Assembly: GCA_020637895.1 (NCBI GenBank)
Contig: JACKJP010000002.1
Span: 434,001 to 498,000 of the forward strand
Direction: 5' to 3'
DNA: 64,000 nucleotides
Source: Rhodobiaceae bacterium
Lineage (GTDB): Bacteria > Pseudomonadota > Alphaproteobacteria > Rhizobiales > Tepidamorphaceae
Positions 34,005 through 43,022 of this stretch are shown here, piece after piece. Made by a program: the position numbers and the translations under genes. The stretch's first letter is position 1. Every line of letters starts with the position of its first letter. The notes beneath the pieces were generated by a model. It was not told the DNA's origin. It searched no databases and saw only the letters and a list, made by a program, of their open reading frames with translations.

Positions 34005-35117
34005 CTAGCCCGAATAGGCGCGGAAGTGCTTTGAGAGCTTGAGACCCTGCGCCTGATAATTGGAACCGATCCCGGTGCCATAGAGCGCCTTCGGCTTTTC
34101 GGCCAGCCGTTCATAGACCAGCCTTCCAACCGTCTGACCATCCTCCAGGATGAAGGGAACCTCCCGGCTCCTCACCTCAAGCACGGCACGGCTGCCGGTG
34201 CCGCCAGCCGCCGAATGGCCGAAACCGGGGTCGAAGAAGCCGGCATAGTGAACCCGAAACTCGCCGACCAGCGGATCGAACGGGACCATCTCGGCGGCAT
34301 GGTCTGGCGGCACATGTACCGCTTCCTTGGAGGCGAGAATGTAAAACTCGTTCGGATCGAGGATCAGCGCACCGCCTTTTTGCGGCTTCAGCACGTCCCA
34401 GAAATCGAGAACGTCGCAGGCGTCTCGCTTGTCGACATCGATGACCGAGGCGTGGCGGCGCGCGCGAAAACCGACCGTCTCGCCAAAGCCGGTCAGATCG
34501 ACGCTGACCAGAAGCCCGGCGTCGATGCGCGGCTCGGCACCGACGGCGAGAACTTCACGGGCGTGAAGATCGCGAAGCGTCGTATCGTCAAGGCGCGCAA
34601 GACCGCGCCGGAACCTGATCTGAGACAGGCGCGAGCCGGTGCGGACGAGGATCGGGAACGTGCGCGGCGAAATCTCCAGATAGAGCGGTCCCTCGTAGCC
34701 TGCCTCGATCTTGTCGAAAGCGCGGGCATGATCGGCAATGACGCGGGTGAAGATGTCGAGCCGGCCCGTCGAGCTCTTGGGGTTTGTATCGGCGGCCAGA
34801 TGATCCGGCAGACGCAGCGCTTCGAGCAACGGCACGATATAGACGCAGCCCGTTTCCAGCACCGCGCCTTCGCGGATATCCACCTCGTGCAGCGAAAATC
34901 CCTTGAGGCATTCCTGGACAGTCCGGCCGGCTCCCGGCAGGAAGCTGGCGCGCACGCGATAGGCCGTGCGCCCAAGCCGCAGGTCGAGGCTGGCCGGCTG
35001 GATCTGGTCGTGGTCCGGATCGCGGCCCATGACGATCTGCCGGTTGGCGATCATCCGCGAGATCATATGGTCGGGAAGAATGCCGCTGGGGCTCGTCCCG
35101 GCTTGCTTTTCGGCCAA
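34005..35117 (-). CDS. dcd: 2'-Deoxycytidine 5'-triphosphate deaminase, long form
   Basis: 370 aa from TTG 35117, chosen because GGAGG stands seven bases upstream. The open frame extends to 35180, but only with further TTG codons. This is the long dCTP deaminase of alphaproteobacteria, about twice the size of E. coli Dcd, with a duplicated trimeric dUTPase-like fold. The first half has QPASLDLRLG and PKSSTGRLDIFTRVI, where SSTGR is the dNTP-binding motif. The second half repeats the fold with weaker motifs. It converts dCTP to dUTP for thymidylate synthesis in the cytosol. It is divergent from the metZ leader. Confidence 0.88.
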   Translation of the reverse strand: MAEKQAGTSPSGILPDHMISRMIANRQIVMGRDPDHDQIQPASLDLRLGRTAYRVRASFLPGAGRTVQECLKGFSLHEVDIREGAVLETGCVYIVPLLEALRLPDHLAADTNPKSSTGRLDIFTRVIADHARAFDKIEAGYEGPLYLEISPRTFPILVRTGSRLSQIRFRRGLARLDDTTLRDLHAREVLAVGAEPRIDAGLLVSVDLTGFGETVGFRARRHASVIDVDKRDACDVLDFWDVLKPQKGGALILDPNEFYILASKEAVHVPPDHAAEMVPFDPLVGEFRVHYAGFFDPGFGHSAAGGTGSRAVLEVRSREVPFILEDGQTVGRLVYERLAEKPKALYGTGIGSNYQAQGLKLSKHFRAYSG

Positions 35118-35210
35118 GCTCAAACCTCCGGCCAGACACGTTGCGCCAAAAGCTCTAGCCGAGCCGGCGCTTGACGCCAAGAGCGGCTTGGGGAAAGTAT
35201 ATGCGATAAT

Positions 35211-35278
35211 TCACTGTGGTCATTTGAGCCGGCCGGCTTGCAGCCACATTAAAGGGAAGTCGCTAAAAGGCCGGGAAG
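35211..35278 (+). ncRNA. SAM-II riboswitch aptamer
   Basis: The class II S-adenosylmethionine aptamer is recognisable by its conserved parts. P1 is TGTGG/CCACA (35215-35219 with 35244-35248). The pseudoknot stem is CCGGCC/GGCCGG (35229-35234 with 35269-35274). The conserved words CATTTGAGCC, CTTGCAGCCA and CGCTAAAAGG are present. The GGGAAG at its 3' edge looks like a Shine-Dalgarno sequence for the ATG at 35284, the arrangement by which SAM-II blocks translation when SAM is plentiful. It controls methionine synthesis through metZ. A TTGACG at 35171-35176 may be the -35 element of its promoter. Confidence 0.92.
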
Positions 35279-35283
35279 CAGGG

Positions 35284-35376
35284 ATGCATGCGTCATCCCC
35301 GGATTTCCGGCATTTCTGGCGACCCGGCTTCACCGCGAGGCTGGGATTTTTGTTGGAAGTGGAAGACAGACGATGA
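35284..35376 (+). CDS. 30-codon leader ORF between the SAM-II aptamer and metZ (candidate)
   Basis: A 30-residue frame (starts MHASSPDFRHFW, ends LEVEDRR) begins 6 bases beyond the aptamer, with GGGAAG eight bases upstream of its ATG. It ends in a TGA that overlaps the metZ ATG (ATGA, 35373-35376). Its position is exactly where a SAM-II-controlled start codon is expected, while the metZ ATG is about 95 bases further on. The codons may only relay ribosomes to metZ; the peptide itself resembles nothing I know. Confidence 0.5.
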   Translation: MHASSPDFRHFWRPGFTARLGFLLEVEDRR

Positions 35377-36560
35377 CCGAAGAAACGTTCCCCCTCTCGC
35401 AGGACACCCTGCTTGTACACGGCGGAACCGTGCGCAGCCAGCACGGGGAGACTTCCGAAGCGATCTACATGACGTCCGGCTTTACCTACAAGTCGGCCGA
35501 ATCCGCAGAGGCGCGCTTCAAGGGAGAGGAAGAAGGCTTCGTCTACAGCCGCTACGCCAATCCGACGGTCGCCATGTTCGAAAAGCGCATGGCGCTGCTG
35601 GAAGGCGCCGAAGGCGCGCGGGCAACCGGTAGCGGCATGGCTGCCGTCGCCGCGGCGCTGATCAGCCAGGTCAAGGCCGGCGATCACATCGTCGCGGCCA
35701 GAGCGCTGTTCTCGTCATGCCGCTACATCATCGAGGACCTGCTGCCGCGCTTTGGCGTTGAGTCGACCCTTGTCGACGGCTGCGACCTTGACCAGTGGCG
35801 CGCCGCGATGCGCCCCAACACGGTGCTGACATTCCTGGAGTCGCCGACCAATCCGATGCTCGACGTGATCGATATCGAGGCCGTCGCCGACATCACGCGC
35901 AAGGGCGGCGCCCGGCTGGTCGTGGATAATGTGTTCGCAACGCCGCTCGTACAGCGCCCGTTGAAACTCGGCGCGTCGATCGTCGTCTATTCCGCAACCA
36001 AGCATATCGACGGGCAGGGCCGGTGCCTGGGCGGCGTGATCCTGTCGGACCAGGAAACGCTGGATGGCGCGCTGAAGGATTATCTGCGCCATACCGGGCC
36101 CGCGATAAGCCCGTTCAACGCCTGGCTGCTGCTCAAGGGGCTGGAAACACTGCCGCTGCGTACCGAACGACATGCGGCGACCGCCGCGGCGCTGGCCGAT
36201 CATCTGGCCGGGCACGCCAAGGTCTCCAACGTCCGCTATCCCGGTCGCAGCGATCATCCCCAGCATGCGCTCGCCAAGAAGCAGATGACGAACGGCGGGC
36301 CGATGGTTGCCTTCGATATCAATGGCGGCAAGACGGCCGCGTTCACCTTCCTGAACGCGCTGCAGACGATCCGCATCTCCAATAATCTGGGCGACGCCAA
36401 GAGCCTGATCACGCATCCGGCGACGACAACGCATCAGCGCATGGAGGAGAGCGAGCGCGAACTGCTCGGCATCACAGGCTCCACGGTGCGCATCTCCTGC
36501 GGACTGGAATCGGTGGGAGATCTGGTCGCGGATATCGACCGGGCGCTCGCGCGGGTCTAA
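35373..36560 (+). CDS. metZ: O-succinylhomoserine sulfhydrylase
   Basis: 395 aa PLP-dependent enzyme of the Cys/Met metabolism family. The PLP-binding lysine is Lys210 in SATKHIDGQGR. GSGMAAVAAAL near residue 88 and SPTNPMLDVIDIE near 156 are typical. It makes homocysteine directly from O-succinylhomoserine and sulfide in methionine synthesis. Start 35373 has GGAAG upstream and overlaps the stop of a short leader frame. The SAM-II riboswitch 95-160 bases upstream fits negative control by SAM. apaG follows after 9 bases. Confidence 0.93.
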   Translation: MTEETFPLSQDTLLVHGGTVRSQHGETSEAIYMTSGFTYKSAESAEARFKGEEEGFVYSRYANPTVAMFEKRMALLEGAEGARATGSGMAAVAAALISQVKAGDHIVAARALFSSCRYIIEDLLPRFGVESTLVDGCDLDQWRAAMRPNTVLTFLESPTNPMLDVIDIEAVADITRKGGARLVVDNVFATPLVQRPLKLGASIVVYSATKHIDGQGRCLGGVILSDQETLDGALKDYLRHTGPAISPFNAWLLLKGLETLPLRTERHAATAAALADHLAGHAKVSNVRYPGRSDHPQHALAKKQMTNGGPMVAFDINGGKTAAFTFLNALQTIRISNNLGDAKSLITHPATTTHQRMEESERELLGITGSTVRISCGLESVGDLVADIDRALARV

Positions 36561-36569
36561 AAGGAGGAT

Positions 36570-36965
36570 ATGTACAGCGCCACGACACATGAAATCAGGG
36601 TTACGGTGACGCCGGAGTTCAGCCCGGAGAAATCGACACCGACCAAGCAGCATTTCTTCTGGCACTATACGATAGAGATCACCAATCTCGGCATGCCCGC
36701 AGTCCAGCTTCTGACCCGCCACTGGCGGATAACCGACGCACATGGACGCAATTCAATCGTCGACGGCGAAGGGGTCGTGGGCGAAAAGCCGGTGCTGCGG
36801 GCCGGTGAGAGCTTTACCTATACCAGCGGCGTGCCGCTGGCGACGCCGTCGGGGTTCATGCGCGGCGAGTACGGCATGTGCCAGGTCGACGGCGACCAGC
36901 GTTTCAAGGTCGAGATTCCCGCATTTTCGCTCGATACGCCTGATGACCAGCCTGTCGTCAATTGA
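36570..36965 (+). CDS. apaG: ApaG (DUF525) protein
   Basis: 131 aa with a strong AGGAGG four bases upstream of the start. The ApaG fold is indicated by VTVTPEFSPEKSTP, FFWHYTIEITNLG, LLTRHWRITDAHG, VVGEKPVLRAGESFTYTSG and MRGEYGMCQ, the classic order. It is a small beta-sandwich protein linked to diadenosine polyphosphate and Co/Mg-related phenotypes in enterobacteria; its exact role is unresolved. Its last 23 bases overlap the first trkH gene. Translation from metZ onward looks operonic. Confidence 0.93.
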   Translation: MYSATTHEIRVTVTPEFSPEKSTPTKQHFFWHYTIEITNLGMPAVQLLTRHWRITDAHGRNSIVDGEGVVGEKPVLRAGESFTYTSGVPLATPSGFMRGEYGMCQVDGDQRFKVEIPAFSLDTPDDQPVVN

Positions 36966-38424
36966 GCCGGCGCCACGTGGCCTGATCGATGTGCGACCGG
37001 CGCTGTCGGTCGTCGGCGTGCTGCTTGCGCTCCTTGGCACCGCCATGCTGATGCCCGCGATGATCGACCTCTATTTCGGCAATGCCGACTGGATCGTGTT
37101 CGCCGGCGCGGCACTGATCACCGTGTTCGTCGGCGGCATGCTCTGGATCACGTGCCGCGGCAGAGCCCGTTCCATCACCTTGCGGCAGGCTTTCGTGATG
37201 ACCACGCTGGCATGGCTCGCGCTGGTCGTCTTCGGCGCCCTGCCGCTCTACTGGTGCAATCTCAACCTCAGCCTGACCGATGCGATCTTCGAATCCATGT
37301 CCGGCCTGACGACGACCGGCGCGACCGTCATCAACGGGCTGGACAACGCCCCGCCGGGCATCCTGTTCTGGCGTGCGCAGCAGCAATGGCTGGGCGGCCT
37401 CGGGATCATCGTCATGGCGGTGGCCGTGCTGCCGCTGCTGCAGATCGGCGGCATGCAGATGTTCAAGACCGAGGCGTTCGAAACGCCTGACAAGATACTG
37501 CCGCGCGCCACCCAGATTTCCGGCATGCTCACGCTCGTCTATGTCGGGCTGACGATGGCCTGCGCCCTTGCCTACCTGGTCGCCGGCATGCGGCTGTTCG
37601 ATGCCGTGACCCATGCGATGACGACGGTCGCGACAGGCGGCTTTTCCACGCATGACGCATCGTTCGGATATTTCGATTCCGCCGCCATCGAAATGATCGC
37701 AGTCGCCTTCATGCTGCTTGGAAGCCTGCCGTTCCTGCTGTTTGTCCGTATCATCCAGGGCAAGCCGGCCGACCTTTTCCGCGATACGCAGGTCAGGGTC
37801 TTTCTGGCGATCCTCGCCGGACTGACGGCCCTCATCACGATCCGGCTGCTGTTCAACGGATTGCCCTTCGGCGAGGCGCTGCGCGATGCCGCCTTCAACC
37901 TGACCTCAATCATGACCGGCACAGGCTTTGCCACCGACGGCTATCACCTGTGGGGCTCCTTCGCGGTTACGATCTTCTTCATTGCAACGTTCCTTGGCGG
38001 CTGCGCCGGATCGACAAGCTGCGGCATCAAGACTTTCCGCATCATCATCGTATGGGAGGATCTCAAGCAGCATTTGCGCCGGATCGTCTATCCCAACGCC
38101 ATAGCCATCAAGCGCTACAACGGGCGACCGCTGCCCGATCACGTGTCGGCAGCCGTGCAGAGCTTCATCTTTCTCTACATGGCGCTGTTTGCGCTGCTGG
38201 CGGTCGCTCTCAACCTGACGGGGCTGGATACGCTGACAGCCCTGTCGGGCGCTGCCACCGCGATCTCCAATGTCGGCCCGGGCCTCGGCGATGTCATCGG
38301 TCCGTCCACGACGTTCGCCGCCGTCCCCGATGCGGCGAAATGGCTTCTGTCGGCGGGTATGCTGATCGGCCGACTTGAGATATTCACCATTCTCGTTCTC
38401 TTCATTCCGGCATTCTGGCGATGA
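36943..38424 (+). CDS. trkH: TrkH-family potassium uptake channel, copy 1
   Basis: 493 aa from ATG 36943, overlapping apaG by 23 bp. It is the membrane subunit of a Trk/Ktr K+ uptake system with four M1-P-M2 repeats. The selectivity-filter glycines are visible in SGLTTTGATV, TTVATGGFST, SIMTGTGFATDG and AISNVGPGLG. It would work with the cytoplasmic TrkA gating protein, which is not in this window. The next gene is a close paralogue and starts inside this stop codon (ATGA, 38421-38424). Confidence 0.9.
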   Translation: MTSLSSIEPAPRGLIDVRPALSVVGVLLALLGTAMLMPAMIDLYFGNADWIVFAGAALITVFVGGMLWITCRGRARSITLRQAFVMTTLAWLALVVFGALPLYWCNLNLSLTDAIFESMSGLTTTGATVINGLDNAPPGILFWRAQQQWLGGLGIIVMAVAVLPLLQIGGMQMFKTEAFETPDKILPRATQISGMLTLVYVGLTMACALAYLVAGMRLFDAVTHAMTTVATGGFSTHDASFGYFDSAAIEMIAVAFMLLGSLPFLLFVRIIQGKPADLFRDTQVRVFLAILAGLTALITIRLLFNGLPFGEALRDAAFNLTSIMTGTGFATDGYHLWGSFAVTIFFIATFLGGCAGSTSCGIKTFRIIIVWEDLKQHLRRIVYPNAIAIKRYNGRPLPDHVSAAVQSFIFLYMALFALLAVALNLTGLDTLTALSGAATAISNVGPGLGDVIGPSTTFAAVPDAAKWLLSAGMLIGRLEIFTILVLFIPAFWR

Positions 38425-39917
38425 ACGGCCTGAAACCCATATCCGCCCTCCCCCAGGAACTTAGGCTCGGCCGGGTCGACTACGCGTCGGTGATGTCGAT
38501 CATCGGCCTCGTCGTGATGACGCTTGGAATTGCGATGCTCGTCCCCGCGGCCGTCGATCTGAGGGTCGGCAATCCCGACTGGCAGGTATTTGTCGTGGCC
38601 GGGTTCGTCACGACCCTGATGGGCGGTCTGAGCTGGCTTACGACGCGCAAGGCCGCGGCGCGGCTAGAGGTGCGCGAAGCATTTCTGCTGACCACCCTGA
38701 CATGGATCATCCTTGCCGCCTTCGGCTGCCTGCCGTTCTATTTCGCATCGCTGAAACTCAGTTTCGCCGACGCCTATTTCGAAGCGATGAGCGGCATGAC
38801 GACCACCGGCTCGACAACGATCGTCGGGCTCGACAGCGCGCCTCCCGGCATCCTCATCTGGCGCGCCATCCTGCAATGGATCGGCGGCGTCGGGATCATC
38901 GTCATCGCGCTGGCCGTCATGCCGGGGCTGCGTGTGGGCGGCATGCAGCTTCTGCAAACCGAATCCTCAGATCGTTCCGAGAAGATCCTGCCCCGCGTCA
39001 GCGCGATGGCGGGAACGATCCTTGCCATTTACTGCACGCTGACCTTCGGCTGCCTCATCGCCTACTGGCTGGCCGGCATGACGCCGTTCGAGGCTCTCGC
39101 GCATGCGCTGACGACGCTGGCGACAGGCGGCTTCTCCACAAGCGATTCCTCGATCGGACATTTCCAGAGCGATGCCATCGAATGGATCTGCACCGTCTTC
39201 ATGTTTGCCGCCAGCCTGCCCTTCCTGGCCTATATGCGCTATTTGCGCGGCGGGCTGAAAGCCCTAGGCGAGGATCCGCAGATCAGGCTGTTCGTCATTC
39301 TTGCGGGCTGCGCGGCGGCTGTGCAGGCCATGTATCTGATCATCAGCAACACGATGGGCCATGCCGACGCCATCCGGCTTTCGCTCTTCAATACCGCGAC
39401 GATCCTTTCCACGACCGGCTATGCGGCCGCGGACTATACGGGCTGGGGCCCGTTCTACAACGCCGTCATCTTCCTTCTCATGTTCGTTGGCGGTTGCGCG
39501 GGCTCAAGCGCGGGCGGCCTGAAAATCCTCCGGCTCGGCATCATCATCGCCGTCCTAAAGCAGCACCTTTCACGCATCATCCGGCCGCATGGCATCTTTC
39601 CGGTGCGGTTCGGCTCACGGCGCGTCCACGACGATGTCGCGGTCGGCGTCAGTGGATTCCTTTTCCTCTATCTCGCCGCCTTCGCCATTGTGGCGCTGGT
39701 TCTGAACATGACCGGCCTGGACGGAATCACCGCGCTGTCTGCCTCGGTCACAACACTGGCCAATGTCGGCCCTGGGCTGGGGCCGACGATCGGTCCTGCG
39801 GGAACGTTCCAGAGCTTCACTGATCTGCAGAAATGGATATGCTCCGGGGCAATGCTGCTCGGCCGGCTCGAACTGCTGACCGTGCTTGTGCTTTTCATTC
39901 CCCGCTTCTGGCGCTGA
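38421..39917 (+). CDS. trkH: TrkH-family potassium uptake channel, copy 2
   Basis: 498 aa, start overlapping the stop of copy 1. It has the same four-repeat layout with filter regions SGMTTTGSTT, TTLATGGFST, STTGYAAAD and TLANVGPGLG. It differs from copy 1 at many positions throughout, so the duplication is old and both copies look intact. The N-terminus carries 19 extra residues before the first helix. The tandem may encode two channels with different affinity, or a heteromeric pair. argE follows after 14 bases. Confidence 0.9.
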   Translation: MNGLKPISALPQELRLGRVDYASVMSIIGLVVMTLGIAMLVPAAVDLRVGNPDWQVFVVAGFVTTLMGGLSWLTTRKAAARLEVREAFLLTTLTWIILAAFGCLPFYFASLKLSFADAYFEAMSGMTTTGSTTIVGLDSAPPGILIWRAILQWIGGVGIIVIALAVMPGLRVGGMQLLQTESSDRSEKILPRVSAMAGTILAIYCTLTFGCLIAYWLAGMTPFEALAHALTTLATGGFSTSDSSIGHFQSDAIEWICTVFMFAASLPFLAYMRYLRGGLKALGEDPQIRLFVILAGCAAAVQAMYLIISNTMGHADAIRLSLFNTATILSTTGYAAADYTGWGPFYNAVIFLLMFVGGCAGSSAGGLKILRLGIIIAVLKQHLSRIIRPHGIFPVRFGSRRVHDDVAVGVSGFLFLYLAAFAIVALVLNMTGLDGITALSASVTTLANVGPGLGPTIGPAGTFQSFTDLQKWICSGAMLLGRLELLTVLVLFIPRFWR

Positions 39918-39931
39918 CGAGGACCGACACG

Positions 39932-41092
39932 TTGACCGGCAATACGATCTCGATTCTTGAGAAACTCGTCGCCTTCGACACGACGAGCGACCGCTCCAAC
40001 CTGCCGCTGCTCGACTATGTCCGCGACTATCTGGCCGGCTTTGGCGTGGCATCCACGTTGATCCATGACGAGACAGGGGAAAAGGCCAACCTTGTCGCGA
40101 CAATCGGTCCTGTCGGCGAAGGTGGCATCGCACTGTCGGGCCATACCGATTGCGTGCCGGTGACCGGGCAGCCCTGGGAAAGCGATCCGTTCACGCTGAC
40201 GCGCAAGGGCGACCGGCTCTACGGGCGCGGGACCTGCGACATGAAGGGCTTCGATGCCGCGGTCCTCGCGGCAGTGCCCGCGATGGTCGCGGCGGAGCTG
40301 AAGACGCCGATCCACATCATCTTCTCCTATGACGAGGAGATCGGCTGCGTCGGCGTCCGGCGCGCCATCGCGCAGCTCGGTCAGGACCTGCCGATGCCCC
40401 TCGCCGTGATTGTCGGCGAGCCAACGAACATGAAAGTGGTCGATGCCCACAAGGGCATCGCCGATTTCGAAACGACGGTGATCGGCGTTGAGGCGCATTC
40501 CTCGGTCCTCGATACCGGCGCCAACGCCATTCTCGCCGCCCTGCCGCTGATGCTGGAGCTGATTGAGATCCGCGAGCAGGCCAAGGCGATCGGCGACTAT
40601 ACGGGCCGTTTCGATCCGCCCTATTCGTCCATCCATATCGGCAAGATCAAGGGCGGTACGGCCAGCAACATCGTGCCGCGAGAGTGCCGGTTCGTCTGGG
40701 AGGTCCGGGCGATCCCCGGTTTCCACGCGCGCGACGTCTGTGACCGCCTGATGGGCTTTGCTGTGCGCGAGATCCTGCCGGGCCTGCATGCAATCTCCGA
40801 AGAAACCGACATTTCCACGGTTCAGCTCGTCTCCGCGCCGGCCCTTGCGCCCGATCCGGGATCGCTGGCCGAGCGGATCGCGCTGCGCGCCGCCGGGCTC
40901 AACGAAACGCAGACGGTCTCGTATATGACCGAAGCTGGCCTCTTCCAGCGCGCCGGTGCCCCGGCGATCGTCTGTGGCCCAGGCAGTATCGCGCAGGCGC
41001 ACAAGCCCAACGAGTTCATCGAAATCGCGCAGTTGGAAGCGTGCCAGGCATTCCTCGGGAAAATCATCGAGATCGCCCGCGAGGGCGCCTAG
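39932..41092 (+). CDS. argE: Acetylornithine deacetylase
   Basis: 386 aa from TTG 39932 (GAGG nine bases upstream), chosen for the normal ArgE length; ATGs upstream would lie inside trkH. It is an M20 zinc metallopeptidase family member. The metal ligands are in LSGHTDCVPV, GRGTCDMKGFDA and YDEEIGCVG (catalytic and ligand Glu pair). It removes acetate from N-acetylornithine in arginine synthesis. argF and argD lie immediately beyond on the opposite strand, converging. Its TAG overlaps the hslO stop in CTAG (41089-41092). Confidence 0.88.
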   Translation: MTGNTISILEKLVAFDTTSDRSNLPLLDYVRDYLAGFGVASTLIHDETGEKANLVATIGPVGEGGIALSGHTDCVPVTGQPWESDPFTLTRKGDRLYGRGTCDMKGFDAAVLAAVPAMVAAELKTPIHIIFSYDEEIGCVGVRRAIAQLGQDLPMPLAVIVGEPTNMKVVDAHKGIADFETTVIGVEAHSSVLDTGANAILAALPLMLELIEIREQAKAIGDYTGRFDPPYSSIHIGKIKGGTASNIVPRECRFVWEVRAIPGFHARDVCDRLMGFAVREILPGLHAISEETDISTVQLVSAPALAPDPGSLAERIALRAAGLNETQTVSYMTEAGLFQRAGAPAIVCGPGSIAQAHKPNEFIEIAQLEACQAFLGKIIEIAREGA

Positions 41093-42099
41093 TCTCCGGC
41101 GTCTTCCCGCGACGCCGCCGCCTGCGCATAGGCTTCGACCTCATCAGGATCGAGCCGGTAGGTCGTCGAACAGAATTCGCACGTCACCTCGATCAGGCCG
41201 TCCGCATTCGGATCGCCACGCTCGTCCGGCGGGAAACTCGCCAGCATCGCCTTGACCTGCTGCTGCGAGCAGCGGCACTCCTCGCGGATCGCCAGCGGAT
41301 CGAAGACCGCCGTGTCGTGTTCATTGAAGAGACGCCTGAGCACCGTGCCGGCAGCGATCCCCGGATCTGTCAGTTCATGGTCCTCAAGCGTATCGACCAG
41401 GCTGACGGCCTCGACCCACCGATCATCATCGTCACGCTCGATCTCTTCGAAGCCCTGCGGCGCATCGCCCGGTGGCAGGTCGCGAGGTGCTGACGCGCTT
41501 TCCGGAAAATGCTGCACCATCAGGCCGCCAGCCCGCCAGTGCGACCGGCCGGTGCCCTTGCCCATCAACTCGCCGCCGGCAAGTCGCAGGCGCGTCGGGA
41601 TCTGTTCGGACTGTCGAAAATAGGTGTGAGCGGCCGCCTGGAGGCCATCGCCTTCCAGCGCAACAACACCCTGATAGCGATTGCCGCCACCGCCCTGGTC
41701 GATGGTCATTGCAAGATGCCCGGTGCCGAGCAAAACCGCGCTCCCCGCACCGTTCCCCGCTTCCTGAACGGCCGCGCGATCAAAGCGGATCGTCGCGCGA
41801 AGCCTGTCGGGCAGCTGGTAATCGACGACCATGAGGCTGACCGGTCCGTCCGACTGGGTCTGCAGGATGAAGCGGCCTTCGGTCTTCAGCGACGAGCCGA
41901 GCAAAAGCGCCAGCGTCGCCGCCTCGCCTGCTAGTCGCGCCACCGGAGCTGGAAAGCCATGACGGGCAACGATGGTATCTATCGCAGGACCGAGCCGGAC
42001 GAGCCGGCCGCGCACATCAAGCGCCTCGATGGCGAATGGAAGGACGCAGTCATCGAGGGCAGGATCGAATATGAGATCTGCGAGATTGGTATCGCTCAT
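41089..42099 (-). CDS. hslO: Hsp33 redox-regulated chaperone
   Basis: 336 aa from ATG 42099, which overlaps the argF stop. The C-terminal zinc-binding cysteines are arranged as CRC and CEFC (in EECRCSQQQ and VTCEFCSTTY), as required for the oxidative switch. The core has PVSLMVVDYQ and GGGNRYQGVV. Hsp33 is an ATP-independent holdase that protects proteins during oxidative stress. It is the last gene of an argD-argF-hslO operon, an arrangement that is common in Rhizobiales. Confidence 0.93.
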   Translation of the reverse strand: MSDTNLADLIFDPALDDCVLPFAIEALDVRGRLVRLGPAIDTIVARHGFPAPVARLAGEAATLALLLGSSLKTEGRFILQTQSDGPVSLMVVDYQLPDRLRATIRFDRAAVQEAGNGAGSAVLLGTGHLAMTIDQGGGGNRYQGVVALEGDGLQAAAHTYFRQSEQIPTRLRLAGGELMGKGTGRSHWRAGGLMVQHFPESASAPRDLPPGDAPQGFEEIERDDDDRWVEAVSLVDTLEDHELTDPGIAAGTVLRRLFNEHDTAVFDPLAIREECRCSQQQVKAMLASFPPDERGDPNADGLIEVTCEFCSTTYRLDPDEVEAYAQAAASREDAGD

Positions 42100-43013
42100 C
42101 AGCTCGCGCCGTCGAAGCACCACGCCAGAATGCCCTTCTGGGCGTGGAGTCTGTTCTCAGCTTCATCGAAGACGACGGATTGCGGACCATCCATCACCTC
42201 GTCCGTCACCTCCTCGCCGCGATGGGCGGGAAGGCAGTGCATGAAGATCGCGTCCGGGCTGGCCGCTTTCATCAAACGTGAATTGACCTGATAGGGCTTG
42301 AGCAGATTGTGCCGGCGCTCGCGCTCGCTGTCGCCCATTGAAACCCACGTGTCCGTGACGACGCAGTCGGCACCGTCAACGGCTTCGAACGGATCGGTCG
42401 TCACATGCATTTCCGCGCCTTCGCGGGCGGCCCACTCAACGATTTGGGGCTCAGGCGCAAGCGGCGGAGGCGAGGCGATATTCATGCGGAAACCGAACCG
42501 CGCCGCGGCATGAATCCATGACGTCGTAACGTTGTTGCTGTCGCCGCAATAGGCAACCGTACGCCCGGCGATATCGCCGCGATGTTCCTGATAGGTCAGG
42601 ACATCGGCCATCACCTGACAGGGATGGGAGACGCGCGTGAGACCGTTGATGACCGGCACGGTCGCGTAGGCTGCCAGCTCGGCCAGTGCCTCATGATCGA
42701 GGATGCGGATCATGATCGCGTCGACATAGCGCGAGAGAACGCGCGCAGTGTCGGCAATGGATTCGCCACGGCCAAGCTGCATTTCGCTGCCGGTCAGATT
42801 GATCGTCTCGCCGCCGAGTTCGCGCATCGCGATATCGAAAGAAACGCGCGTACGGGTCGACGGGCGCTCGAAGATCATCGCGAGCACCTTGCCCTTGAGA
42901 GGCTGATATCCGCGGCGGTTCGACTTCATGGCGCGCGCGTTGGCCAAGATGCCGGACAGGGTCGCTCCGTCAAATGAATCGAGATCGAGAAAATGGCGCG
43001 GTGTCTTGATCAT
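42099..43013 (-). CDS. argF: Ornithine carbamoyltransferase
   Basis: 304 aa, the full family length. The carbamoyl-phosphate site STRTR (in FERPSTRTRVSFD, near residue 50), the HPCQ motif (near 130) and the ornithine-site HCLPAHRGEEV near 262 are all present. It makes citrulline in arginine synthesis. Its stop overlaps the hslO start (ATGA), and its start is 9 bases after argD, so the three genes form one operon. Confidence 0.95.
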   Translation of the reverse strand: MIKTPRHFLDLDSFDGATLSGILANARAMKSNRRGYQPLKGKVLAMIFERPSTRTRVSFDIAMRELGGETINLTGSEMQLGRGESIADTARVLSRYVDAIMIRILDHEALAELAAYATVPVINGLTRVSHPCQVMADVLTYQEHRGDIAGRTVAYCGDSNNVTTSWIHAAARFGFRMNIASPPPLAPEPQIVEWAAREGAEMHVTTDPFEAVDGADCVVTDTWVSMGDSERERRHNLLKPYQVNSRLMKAASPDAIFMHCLPAHRGEEVTDEVMDGPQSVVFDEAENRLHAQKGILAWCFDGAS

Positions 43014-43022
43014 GGCAAAGCC

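Noticed and set aside
36742..36942. Longer trkH copy 1 starting inside apaG
   Set aside because: The extra 67 codons run out of frame through a clear apaG; the first hydrophobic helix follows soon after ATG 36943.
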